NCBI RefSeq assembly: GCF_900113115.1
Contig: NZ_FOOF01000003.1
Location: forward strand, 1 to 64,000
Length of the DNA: 64,000 nucleotides
Direction of reading: 5' to 3'
DNA from: Duganella sp. CF458
GTDB lineage: Bacteria; Pseudomonadota; Gammaproteobacteria; Burkholderiales; Burkholderiaceae_D
Part shown: positions 55,697 through 64,000 of the stretch, one piece after another
How the letters are laid out: every line of letters begins with the position of its first letter
How positions within the stretch are numbered: the stretch's first letter is position 1
Program-made: the position numbers and the translations under genes
Notes under the pieces: generated by a model
The model's input: only the letters and a program-made list of their open reading frames with translations
Databases searched by the model: none
What the model was told of the DNA's origin: nothing

Positions 55697-56401
<705 letters not shown>

Positions 56402-56402
56402 G

Positions 56403-57713
56403 ATGATCCAGTACTATTTCCTGCTGGGCGTGCGCAGCCTGCGCCGCAACCCGGTGCTGACCGCCCTGATGGTGCTGATCCTGGCCGTCGGCGTGGCCGC
56501 CAGCGTATCGACCCTGACCATCCTGCACGTGATGTCGGGCGACCCGATCCCGCACAAGAGCGAGCGCCTGATCGTGCCGCTGGTCGACAACGGGCCGCTC
56601 AAAGGCTACACCCCGGGCGAGCGCGAAGGCGACGAGATGTCCTACCGCGACGCCGTCAACCTGCTCGCTTCCGGCCAGGGCGACCGCCGCACCGCCGTGC
56701 GCGGCGTGGACGGCACCATCGAACCGGCGCGCAAGGACCTGCCCGTCTTCACCGCTGAAGGCCTGTCGCCGACGCGCGACTTCTTCGCCATGTTCGAAGT
56801 GCCCTTCGTGCAAGGCGGCCCGTGGAGCGAAGCGGACGACAAGTCCGGCGCCGACGTGATGGTCCTGAGCGGCAAGCTGGCCGAGCGCCTGTTCGGCAAC
56901 GCCAACCCGGTTGGCCAGCGGGTGCGCTTCCGCGGTTTCGACTACGCGGTGGTCGGCGTGTACGGCAACTGGAAACCGGTACCGCGCTACCACCGCATCA
57001 TCGGCGGCCCCGGCGCGTTCGGCGACGAGGACGAACTCTACATCCCGTTCCACAACGCGATCCGCCACGAAATGGGCCAGAACGGCAATATGAACTGCAG
57101 CAGCGACCGCGGCCCCGGCTACCAGGCCCTGCTCGATTCGGAATGCATCTGGATCCAGTTCTGGTTCGAGCTGCATTCGGCGTCCGACCGCCCGCAACTG
57201 CAGGCCTGGCTGGACGCCTACGCCGCCGAGCAACGCAAGCTGGGACGCCTCCAGCGTAACGCGCCTAACAAGCTGTTCAACGTGATGGAATGGCTGGAAG
57301 AGCAGAAAGTGGTGGGCAAGGACAGCCGCCTGTCGGCCATGCTGGCCTTCGGCTTCCTGCTGCTTTGCCTGGTCAACACCGTCGGCCTGCTGCTGGCCAA
57401 GTTCTCGGTGCGCGCACCGGAAGTCGGCGTGCGCCGCGCCCTGGGCGCCTCGCGCAAGGAAATCTTCACCCAGTTCCTGATCGAGAGCGCCGTGGTCGGC
57501 CTGGCCGGCGGCATCCTGGGCCTGCTGCTGGCACTGGGCGCGCTGGCCCTGATCGGCAGCATCTCCGAACAGATCGCCGTCACTACCCATATGGACTGGA
57601 TGATGCTGCTGGTGACCTTCGTCATGTCGGTCAGCGCCGCCATGCTGGCCGGATTGCTGCCGACCTGGCGCGCCTGCCAGGTCACCCCGGCCCTGCAACT
57701 GAAATCGCAGTGA
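56403..57713 (+). CDS. ABC transporter permease 1 (FtsX/MacB type)
   Basis: Permease of 436 aa with the MacB layout: helix 1 (about 18-40), large periplasmic domain (40-310) with a CSSD...SECIW Cys pair, then three helices of the FtsX domain (GVRRALGASRKEIFTQFLIES before helix 3). It differs clearly from permease 2 in sequence, so the exporter is probably a heterodimer. Start ATG 56403 has AAGGAGG seven bases upstream. Confidence 0.92.
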   Translation: MIQYYFLLGVRSLRRNPVLTALMVLILAVGVAASVSTLTILHVMSGDPIPHKSERLIVPLVDNGPLKGYTPGEREGDEMSYRDAVNLLASGQGDRRTAVRGVDGTIEPARKDLPVFTAEGLSPTRDFFAMFEVPFVQGGPWSEADDKSGADVMVLSGKLAERLFGNANPVGQRVRFRGFDYAVVGVYGNWKPVPRYHRIIGGPGAFGDEDELYIPFHNAIRHEMGQNGNMNCSSDRGPGYQALLDSECIWIQFWFELHSASDRPQLQAWLDAYAAEQRKLGRLQRNAPNKLFNVMEWLEEQKVVGKDSRLSAMLAFGFLLLCLVNTVGLLLAKFSVRAPEVGVRRALGASRKEIFTQFLIESAVVGLAGGILGLLLALGALALIGSISEQIAVTTHMDWMMLLVTFVMSVSAAMLAGLLPTWRACQVTPALQLKSQ

Positions 57714-57721
57714 GGATAACC

Positions 57722-58957
57722 ATGGAAATCAAACCAATCTTTTCCGCGCTGATGCGCTCCAAGACCGGCCCGATCCTGGTGGCCGTGCAAGTGGCGCTCA
57801 GCCTCGCCATCCTGGCCAACGCCCTGCACATCGTCAGCGTGCGCCAGGCCGTTGCCGCGCGCCCTACCGGCATCGCCAATGAGGAAGAAGTATTCAACCT
57901 GCGCGTGAAACCGCTCAATCCGGGCGGCCATGAACAGCAGCTGGCGAACCAGAAAGCGCAAGCGGCCGCCTTGCGCGCGATTCCCGGCATCGTTTCGGTG
58001 GCAGACACCAACCAGATCACGCTGTCCAGGTCCGGCAACTATAGCAGCGTGGCCGCCAGCCGCGAGCAGGAGCGCACCAACGCCAGCCCGTCGATGTACC
58101 TCACGCCGGACTCGCTGGTCAAGACCTGGGGCCTGAAGATCGTCGACGGCCGCGATTTCACGCCGCAGGACGCGCCGGAAATCGACCAGAACACCAGCAA
58201 GGCCTTTCCTACCGTGGCCCTGATCACCAAGGCCACCGGCCAGAAAGTATGGCCGGACGCGCCCAGCTTTGTCGGCAAGAAGATGTACTACGGCACCGGC
58301 GTCGAGGCGCGTGAAGTGACCGTGGTGGGCGTGATCGAGACGCTGCAAACCCCGAGCGCCGCCATGGGCCTGGATGGTGAAATGTCGACCATGGTGCCGG
58401 CCCGCATCACGGGCAGCTCGCGCTCCCTGTACACCCTGCGCGCCGAACCCGGCCAGCGCGACCGCGCCATCAAGGATGCCGAGGAAGCGATCCGCAAGCT
58501 GCACCACGGCCAGGTAGTGGTGCGCGGCACCACCCAGTCCGAAGAACGCGTCAAGCGCTACCGGGCCGACAACGCGCTGTGCTGGATGCTGATTGCCGTC
58601 AGCGTGCTGCTGATGATGGTGACTGCCAGCGGCATCGTCGGCATGGCCAGCCTGTGGGTCACCCAGCGCCGCAAGCAGATCGGCGTGCGGCGGGCACTGG
58701 GCGCGCGCAAGATCGACATCCTGCGCTACTTCGTGACCGAGAACCTGATGATCACCACCACCGGCATCGTCGGCGGCATGCTGGGAGCGCTGGCCCTGAA
58801 CCAGCTGCTGGTATCGAAGCTGGAACTGGCGCGCTTGCCGGCCGAGTACATGCTGGTGGGCGCCGCCGCATCCTGGGCGCTGGGCATCGCCGCCGTGTAC
58901 GGCCCCGCATGGCGCGCCGCCTCCATCTCGCCGGCGATGGCGACCCGCTCGGCCTGA
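57722..58957 (+). CDS. ABC transporter permease 2 (FtsX/MacB type)
   Basis: Second permease, 411 aa, same topology: helix 1 (about 18-36), periplasmic domain, then a C-terminal FtsX domain (WMLIAVSVLLMMVTASGIVG and GVRRALGARKIDILRYFVTENL). GAGGATAACC precedes ATG 57722, eight bases after the stop of permease 1. The periplasmic domains of the two permeases share little, consistent with divided roles. A palindromic repeat follows the stop. Confidence 0.92.
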   Translation: MEIKPIFSALMRSKTGPILVAVQVALSLAILANALHIVSVRQAVAARPTGIANEEEVFNLRVKPLNPGGHEQQLANQKAQAAALRAIPGIVSVADTNQITLSRSGNYSSVAASREQERTNASPSMYLTPDSLVKTWGLKIVDGRDFTPQDAPEIDQNTSKAFPTVALITKATGQKVWPDAPSFVGKKMYYGTGVEAREVTVVGVIETLQTPSAAMGLDGEMSTMVPARITGSSRSLYTLRAEPGQRDRAIKDAEEAIRKLHHGQVVVRGTTQSEERVKRYRADNALCWMLIAVSVLLMMVTASGIVGMASLWVTQRRKQIGVRRALGARKIDILRYFVTENLMITTTGIVGGMLGALALNQLLVSKLELARLPAEYMLVGAAASWALGIAAVYGPAWRAASISPAMATRSA

Positions 58958-58965
58958 ATCGGTAC

Positions 58966-58999
58966 ACCCGGGTCCGACCCGGTCGGGTCGGACCCGGGT
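58966..58999. repeat. palindromic repeat, GGGTCCGACCC type
   Basis: Perfect 15-base arms ACCCGGGTCCGACCC / GGGTCGGACCCGGGT with a four-base loop, between permease 2 and the activator gene. It can act as a terminator-like hairpin (a short T-run follows at 59007-59010). Similar in style to the other palindromic repeats in the window but with a different core. Confidence 0.8.
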
Positions 59000-59026
59000 T
59001 TACCGGTTTTCATGTATCCTGCCAAA

Positions 59027-60385
59027 ATGCCAACCGTACTGATCATCGACGACAACGCCGCAGTCGCAGTCGCCCTCGAAGTCCTGTTCTCCCTGCACGA
59101 CATCGAAGCGCTGCACGCCGCCTCCCCGCAAGAAGGCCTCGCCCTGCTCGACCAGCGCAGCGCCAGCATCGACCTGGTGGTGCAGGACATGAACTTCAGC
59201 GCCGACACCACCTCCGGCGAAGAAGGCGTGGAACTGTTCCGCGCCATCCGCCGGCGCCACCCCGACCTGCCGGTGATCCTGCTGACCGCCTGGACCCACC
59301 TCGACGCTGCCGTCGACCTGATCAAGGCCGGCGCCGCCGACTACCTGTCCAAGCCCTGGGACGACAAGCGCCTGGTGGCCACCGTGCGCAACCTGCTGGA
59401 ACTGGGCCAGGCCAACCGCGCCCTCAACCAACACCGCAGCGACGAACTGCGCCAGCGCCGCGCGCTGGAACGCTACAACCTGCGCAATATGGTGTGGCAC
59501 GACCCCGCCACCGAACGCGTGATCGCGCTGGCCTGCCAGGTCGCCCGCGCCGACGTGCCGGTGCTGATCACCGGCCCCAACGGCACCGGCAAGGAACGCA
59601 TCGCCGACATCATCCAGGCCAACTCCTCGGTGCGCGACGGACCCTTCGTGGTGCTGAATTGCGGCGCCCTGCCGGCCGAACTGATCGAAGCCGAATTGTT
59701 CGGCGCCGACGCCGGCGCCTACACCGGCGCCGCCAAAGCGCGCGAAGGCAAATTCGAAGCCGCCGACGGCGGCACCCTGTTCCTCGACGAAATCGGCAAC
59801 CTGCCGCTGGCCGGCCAGATGAAGCTGCTGCGCGTGCTGGAAACCGGCCGCTTCGAGCGGCTCGGTTCCAACCGCGAACGCCAGGTGCAGGTGCGCGTGG
59901 TCAGCGCCACCAATGCCAACCTGCCCGCCATGATCCGCGCCGGCACCTTCCGCGAAGACCTGTACTACCGCCTCAACGTGATCGAGCTGCGCCTGCCGCC
60001 GCTGGCCGAACGCCCGGCCGACATCCTGCCGCTGGCGCGCCACTTCCTGGGCCAGGAGCGCCAGCTGCGCGCCGACGCCGAAGCCGCCCTGCTGGCCCAC
60101 GGCTGGCCCGGCAACGTACGCGAGCTGAAGAACGTGATGGCGCGCGCCAGCCTGCTGGCGCACGGCGACACCATCACCGTGCCCGACCTCGGCCTGCCCG
60201 CCGCCAGCGCCATCAACGGCCACGCCAGCGCCGCTGCCGGCCCCGACCAGGAACCCGACCGCGACGCCATCGTCACCGCCCTGCAGCGCGCCAGCGGCGT
60301 GGTCGCCCAGGCCGCCGCCGAGCTCGGCCTGTCGCGCCAAGCCCTCTACCGCCGCATGGAACGCCTCGGCATCGCCCGCCCCTGA
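59027..60385 (+). CDS. sigma54-dependent response regulator (NtrC-like)
   Basis: Activator of 452 aa: receiver domain with acidic DD at 8-9 and phospho-acceptor Asp54 (LVVQDMNF), AAA+ domain with Walker A GPNGTGKE, the sigma54-contact loop GAYTGA (Tyr in place of the usual Phe), Walker B GGTLFLDEIGN, arginine-finger region EDLYYRLNV, and a C-terminal Fis-type helix-turn-helix (QAAAELGLSRQALYRRM). ATG 59027 directly opens the receiver; ATG 59012 is an alternative and neither has a good ribosome binding site. It most likely activates the sigma54 promoter at 54356. Confidence 0.93.
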   Translation: MPTVLIIDDNAAVAVALEVLFSLHDIEALHAASPQEGLALLDQRSASIDLVVQDMNFSADTTSGEEGVELFRAIRRRHPDLPVILLTAWTHLDAAVDLIKAGAADYLSKPWDDKRLVATVRNLLELGQANRALNQHRSDELRQRRALERYNLRNMVWHDPATERVIALACQVARADVPVLITGPNGTGKERIADIIQANSSVRDGPFVVLNCGALPAELIEAELFGADAGAYTGAAKAREGKFEAADGGTLFLDEIGNLPLAGQMKLLRVLETGRFERLGSNRERQVQVRVVSATNANLPAMIRAGTFREDLYYRLNVIELRLPPLAERPADILPLARHFLGQERQLRADAEAALLAHGWPGNVRELKNVMARASLLAHGDTITVPDLGLPAASAINGHASAAAGPDQEPDRDAIVTALQRASGVVAQAAAELGLSRQALYRRMERLGIARP

Positions 60386-60410
60386 TGCCGGCGCCGCGCG
60401 TCACAGCCCA

Positions 60411-60515
60411 GTCCGTGTCCCACCGTGGGGTCACACCCGTTTCGGGACACGGCCTCGTCCGCAATCCTGCTGGGCCCGTGTCCCATTTCGGGTGTGACCC
60501 CATGGTGGGACACGA
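60411..60515. repeat. paired inverted GTGTCCCACC repeats (copies B1 and B2)
   Basis: B1 (60411-60457) contains CCGTGTCCC...GGGACACGG; B2 (60470-60515) is the same element inverted. Both match copy A at 36491-36538 in the GTGTCCCACC-TGGGGTCACACCC core. The pair sits between the activator and kinase genes of one operon and could form a very long hairpin. Confidence 0.85.
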
Positions 60516-60533
60516 ACCCAACCATAGAAGACC

Positions 60534-61838
60534 ATGCGACTCTCCCTTCTGACACTGTGGTCGGCCCTGGTGGGCACGCTGACGGCGACCGGCATCCTGA
60601 TCGCGCTCGGGCTGGACCAGCTGTTGCCGCAGCATCCGACCATCGTGGTCGGCATTTCCCTGCTCTGCCTGGTGCCGCTGGCGGTGATCACCATCCGCGC
60701 CCAGTTGCAGCGCCAGCTTTCGCTGTACCGCGCGCTGACCGGCACCGTCACCAGCTACCGCGACGGCGACTTTTCCTTCAGCCTGCACTGGCCGCGCAAC
60801 GATGAATTGAGCGACCTGGTGGCCGCCCACAATGAACTGGGCCAGGTGCTGCGCGAACAGCGCCTCGGCCTGGTGCAGCGCGAGCTGTTGCTCGACACCA
60901 TGGTCCAGCACACCCCGGTCGCCATGCTGCTGGTGACCGACAACGACGCCATCGTCTTCGGCAACCTGGCCGCACGCCAGTTGGTCAACCAGGGCCGCAA
61001 GCTGGAGGGCCTGCACCTGCCCAGCTTGCTGGCCGGCGTGCAGCCCGCCCTGCGCGATGCCGTTGCCCGCGGCGGCGACGGGCTGTTCACCATCGGCGAC
61101 AGCGAAGAGGAGGAAGTGTTCCACCTGGCGCGCCGCAGCTTCAGCCTGAATGGCCGCCCGCACGAACTGCTGCTGCTGCGCCAGTTGACGCAGGAGCTGC
61201 GCCGCCAGGAAGTGCAGACCTGGAAGAAAGTGATCCGGGTGATCAGCCATGAATTGAACAACTCCCTGGCGCCATTGACTTCGCTGGCCCATTCCGGCGC
61301 CGAACTGGTGCGCCGCGGCCAGACCGAACGCTTGCCGCAGATCCTGGCCACCATCGAGGAACGCACGCGCCACCTGGAAAGCTTCATCCTCGGCTACGCC
61401 CGCTTCGCCAAGCTGCCCTCGCCGCGGCTCGACCCGCAGAACTGGGGCGCCTTCCTGGCCGCCCTGTCGGACCAGGTGCAGTTCAAGCTGCAGGGCGAAG
61501 TGCCGGCCGAACCGCATGCCTTCGATGCCGCGCAGATGGAACAGGCCCTGCTCAACCTGCTGAAGAACGCCCACGAATCCGGCTCGCCGCCGGAGGAAGT
61601 CGGCCTGGAGCTGCGTCGCCAGCAAGGCATGCTGCGCATCGAGGTACAGGACCGCGGCCCCGGCATGAGCGAAGCGGTGCTGGCCAACGCCCTGGTGCCG
61701 TTCTACTCCACCAAGCGCAGCGGCACCGGCCTCGGCCTGGCGCTGGCGCGCGAAATCGCCGAAGCCCACGGCGGCCGCATCGCACTGGCCAACCGTGAAG
61801 GCGGTGGACTTGCGGTGGCCATCATCTTGCCTCTTTGA
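60534..61838 (+). CDS. sensor histidine kinase (NtrB-like) for the sigma54 activator
   Basis: Kinase of 434 aa. Two N-terminal helices (about 7-26 and 35-53) with almost no periplasmic loop, a PAS-like region (about 120-180), dimerisation box with His239 (VISHELNNSLAPL, NtrY/NtrB type), and ATPase motifs NLLKNAHES, DRGPGMS and GTGLGLAL. The short loop suggests it senses within the membrane or through contact with the exporter, as known for some ABC-linked kinases; this is inference. It follows the activator gene by 148 bases with repeat pair B between. Confidence 0.92.
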   Translation: MRLSLLTLWSALVGTLTATGILIALGLDQLLPQHPTIVVGISLLCLVPLAVITIRAQLQRQLSLYRALTGTVTSYRDGDFSFSLHWPRNDELSDLVAAHNELGQVLREQRLGLVQRELLLDTMVQHTPVAMLLVTDNDAIVFGNLAARQLVNQGRKLEGLHLPSLLAGVQPALRDAVARGGDGLFTIGDSEEEEVFHLARRSFSLNGRPHELLLLRQLTQELRRQEVQTWKKVIRVISHELNNSLAPLTSLAHSGAELVRRGQTERLPQILATIEERTRHLESFILGYARFAKLPSPRLDPQNWGAFLAALSDQVQFKLQGEVPAEPHAFDAAQMEQALLNLLKNAHESGSPPEEVGLELRRQQGMLRIEVQDRGPGMSEAVLANALVPFYSTKRSGTGLGLALAREIAEAHGGRIALANREGGGLAVAIILPL

Positions 61839-61917
61839 TCCAGATCAAACAGTAGCTCAATTGTGCGGCATACCTTGGAATGTGCAGGCGTCTCGCCTGC
61901 GCTTTGAGGAGAACACC

Positions 61918-62433
61918 ATGAAGACAGCCATGGGTTTGCTGCTTGCCATTGCCGCCACCGCAGTGCAGGCTGACAACTTAGTCGTCAATGTCAACCTCGG
62001 CGGCAGCGCCTCCGAACAATCCGCCGCTTTCGGCGTGACCCACCTGGAGAAAGGGGCCTTTTCCGACACCTTCAATTTCTCGCCCAGCGCCGGCACCTAT
62101 GCCGTCGATGCCAGCCTGGTGACCCTGGGCTTCAGCCCGCGCACCGACGTTACCTTCACCGCTGCCTACGTCAATGGCCATGAGCTGACATTGAGCGGCC
62201 CGGGCCTGTTCGAATACGGTTTCCTGCTGCCGGCGGTGATCACGGGGCCGCTGGCATTGACGGTCTTCGGCTACGTGGATTTCGAAGACACCAGCCTGAC
62301 GCCCGCCTCGGCCAGCTACGCCGGCACGCTGAACATCAGCGCGGTGCCGGAGCCGGGTGGCTATGCCCTGTTGTTGGCGGGACTAGGCGTGGTCGCTGCG
62401 GCGGGGCTCAAGCGCCGCCGCCAGGGGGCCTGA
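61918..62433 (+). CDS. PEP-CTERM protein of FxDxF type
   Basis: Exported protein of 171 aa: signal peptide (MGLLLAIAATAVQA), beta-rich body with FSDTFNF, the FxDxF motif of a PEP-CTERM subfamily, and a C-terminal VPEPGGYALLLAGLGVVAAA segment ending KRRRQGA. GAGGAGAACACC precedes ATG 61918. It would be processed by an exosortase encoded elsewhere. Function unknown. Confidence 0.9.
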   Translation: MKTAMGLLLAIAATAVQADNLVVNVNLGGSASEQSAAFGVTHLEKGAFSDTFNFSPSAGTYAVDASLVTLGFSPRTDVTFTAAYVNGHELTLSGPGLFEYGFLLPAVITGPLALTVFGYVDFEDTSLTPASASYAGTLNISAVPEPGGYALLLAGLGVVAAAGLKRRRQGA

Positions 62434-62458
62434 GTGGCGGGCTGGTAAACTGCCGCTC

Positions 62459-63214
62459 ATGACTTCCCGCAGATTTGACCAGCCCGGCTTCCCTCCCGCC
62501 ACCATCACCGAGTTTGAAGGTGTCCGTTCACTGCACCTGGGGACCTCCTGGGTGCAGGGCGCCATGCGCCTGTCCAAGCCCGACATGATCGAGCTTGAAT
62601 ACGTGCGCATGATGATGATCTGGACGCTGTTCCTTCCCTCGCCGCGCCACATCGTCCAGCTCGGCCTGGGCAGCGCGGCCCTGACCAAGTTCAGCTATCG
62701 CCAGTTCCCCAAGGCGCGCGTGACCGCCATCGAGCTCAATCCGAACGTGATTGCGATGTGCGAAGAGAAGTTCGCCCTGCCGCCGAACGACGAGCGGCTG
62801 CAAGTGCGCCAGATGAATGCAATGGATTTCGTGCGCGACCCGCGCAACCACGGCACGGTGGACGTGCTGCAGGTTGACCTGTACGACGAGGAAGCGCGCG
62901 GCCCGGTGCTCGACACGCCGGAGTTCTACCAGGCCTGCCACGACTGCCTGGGGCCGGACGGCATCATGACCACCAATGTGTTCGGCGACTTCGACAATTA
63001 CGGCAAGAACCTGCAGCACATGGAACTGGTGTTTGACGCCGTGGTGTGGCTGCCCGAAGTGCACGACGCCAACATCGTGGTGATCGCCTTCAAGCACTCG
63101 CCGTCGATCGATTTCCCGGTCCTGTACGAGCGCGCCAGCCAAATCAGGAAATCGTTTAACCTGAACGCACGCCCATGGGTGGATGGCCTGCGCGACTGGA
63201 TGGCCAACGCGTAG
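62459..63214 (+). CDS. spermidine synthase-like methyltransferase-fold protein
   Basis: 251-aa Rossmann-fold protein of the spermidine/spermine synthase-like group: nucleotide-binding loop VQLGLGSAALTKF, acidic ribose-binding VTAIELNPNVIAMC, then MNAMDFV and DVLQVDLYDEE. The residue set differs from true SpeE, so it may be one of the many orphan spermidine-synthase-like proteins. It starts 25 bases after the PEP-CTERM gene. No polyamine gene is adjacent. Confidence 0.8.
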   Translation: MTSRRFDQPGFPPATITEFEGVRSLHLGTSWVQGAMRLSKPDMIELEYVRMMMIWTLFLPSPRHIVQLGLGSAALTKFSYRQFPKARVTAIELNPNVIAMCEEKFALPPNDERLQVRQMNAMDFVRDPRNHGTVDVLQVDLYDEEARGPVLDTPEFYQACHDCLGPDGIMTTNVFGDFDNYGKNLQHMELVFDAVVWLPEVHDANIVVIAFKHSPSIDFPVLYERASQIRKSFNLNARPWVDGLRDWMANA

Positions 63215-63399
63215 TATAGCTACATTCGCTCCCGCTTTTCGTTTAAATAGTTGAAGATTATCAAGTAGTTACTAAAAATTGCTGGCGGCGCGCAACAGTC
63301 GTTACGGCGGGATTGCCCGGCTTCTTGCAGTAGTTTATATTGCGGGGCCTGTCGTTTCAGGCAAGAAACAATATTGTCAGAAAGACCAAGAGTTACGCA
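63215..63399. promoter_or_regulatory. intergenic region before the Crp/Fnr-type gene
   Basis: AT-richer 185-base region that must hold the promoter of the downstream regulator. It includes a palindromic ACAATATTGT (about 63368-63377) and several possible -10 boxes (TATATT, AATAGT), none decisive. Nothing else is recognised. Confidence 0.35.
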
Positions 63400-64000
63400 A
63401 TGTCCGACGCATTCCTAAAGCAGCGAGAAGAATTCAGCGACTACTCGATGAGCCGCATTGGCGTATCGCGTGACATGTTCGATGCATTCAACCGCATCCT
63501 GGCCCCGCATGTGGTCGAGGTACATTTCCGCAAGGGCGACTACCTGCAGCGCGCCGGCGTGCCGGCCAGCGTGGCGTACTGGCTGTACCGCGGCGTGGCG
63601 CGGCGCGGCATGATCACCAAGGACGGCAGCGACGTGACGATGGCGTTTTCGTCGGAAGGGGACTCCTGCGGTTCGCACCATGACCTGCTGGCGGCCCAGG
63701 ATGGCCAGCCGGCGCAGGAATTCATCATTGCGGAAACGCCGGTGACGGCGATCCGCGTGGAGTGGGCCACCCTGGCCCGCCTGCGCGAGGAACATGGCCT
63801 CATGCGCGAGTACTACCTGAAGGTTTCCGAGCACTCGATCCGGCGCTATTCCCAAAGCTGCCTGGTGCGCAGCATGACGTCGGCCAACTGCCGGCTGGCG
63901 GCATTCCGCGAACAATACCCGGGACTGGAGCAGCGCATCTCGCAGAAATCGCTGGCCTCCTTCCTGGGCATTACGCCGCAATACATGTCCACGCTGCTGC
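63400..64000 (+). CDS. Crp/Fnr-type transcriptional regulator (3' truncated by window edge)
   Basis: Open frame of 200 codons running off the window. Residues about 25-130 form a cyclic-nucleotide-binding-like beta roll (VEVHFRKGDYLQRAGVPASVAYWLYRG in part); from about 180 a helix-turn-helix begins (KSLASFLGITPQYMSTLL). It lacks the N-terminal Cys cluster of FNR, so it is not an iron-sulfur sensor. Targets unknown. ATG 63400 has only a weak ribosome binding site. Confidence 0.82.
   Translation, partial: MSDAFLKQREEFSDYSMSRIGVSRDMFDAFNRILAPHVVEVHFRKGDYLQRAGVPASVAYWLYRGVARRGMITKDGSDVTMAFSSEGDSCGSHHDLLAAQDGQPAQEFIIAETPVTAIRVEWATLARLREEHGLMREYYLKVSEHSIRRYSQSCLVRSMTSANCRLAAFREQYPGLEQRISQKSLASFLGITPQYMSTLL

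Noticed and set aside
58579..60552. 657-codon frame overlapping permease 2 and the sigma54 activator in another phase
   Set aside because: Arg/Pro/Ala-rich translation of an alternate frame; both genes in the true frames are well supported.
60273..61769. 498-codon minus-strand frame opposite the NtrB-like kinase
   Set aside because: Antisense shadow with no domain features; the kinase is clear.

Overview
The window comes from a GC-rich betaproteobacterium, most likely a member of the Oxalobacteraceae (Massilia/Duganella/Janthinobacterium type). The evidence is a str-S10-spc-alpha ribosomal super-cluster in betaproteobacterial form (long RpsC tail, rplQ followed by dsbD), System II cytochrome c biogenesis (ResB/CcsB) next to cytochrome c4, engB-hemB, PEP-CTERM exported proteins, and many dispersed palindromic intergenic repeats. 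The genus is inferred from gene order and family knowledge, not from a database search.

Layout. 1-1310: right end of an IS3-family element, then two small unknown genes that share a motif. 1358-8198: redox and heme block (msrP, ccsB, resB and cytochrome c4 on the minus strand; engB-hemB on the plus strand). 8267-10721: a sodium/solute symporter and a zinc-ribbon/TonB-like membrane protein. 10816-18012: an envelope-stress efflux module (response regulator, sensor kinase, membrane-fusion protein, RND pump) with a divergent Spy/CpxP-like chaperone, recalling the BaeSR-MdtABC-Spy regulon. 18042-19907: dsbD. 20037-34057 and 41816-46689: ribosomal protein, translation factor, secY and rpoA genes, all on the minus strand.

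The S10 operon is split. rpsJ (41816-42133) lies 7.8 kb from rplC (34057). Between them are a lipoprotein-creB-creC-lipoprotein-creD-unknown cluster on the minus strand, and a PEP-CTERM protein, a GH43 arabinanase with a ricin-type lectin domain, and a DUF2784 protein on the plus strand. rpsJ has its own terminator and rplC has a plausible new promoter.

46959-54195: a phosphoethanolamine transferase; a membrane operon (106-aa protein, SDR-DoxX fusion, DUF2269 protein); a GbsR/MarR-type regulator; a DUF1624 acyltransferase; and a membrane-anchored MutS-like ATPase. A near-identical palindrome, ATTTCTGT-N4-ACAGAAAT, sits upstream of the membrane operon and in the regulator/acyltransferase intergenic region, which suggests one small local regulon.

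54356-61838: a self-contained sigma54 module. A sigma54 promoter with possible upstream activator sites precedes an adaptor, an ATPase and two different MacB/FtsX-type permeases; an NtrC-like activator and an NtrB-like kinase follow. The window ends with an FxDxF PEP-CTERM protein, a spermidine-synthase-like protein and a Crp/Fnr-type regulator that runs off the end.

I saw no tRNA, rRNA or CRISPR array. Three kinds of palindromic intergenic repeat occur (8201-8270; 36491-36538 with 60411-60515; 58966-58999). The best candidates for undescribed biology are the GbsR operator module, the sigma54 efflux module and the cre cluster placed inside the ribosomal operon.
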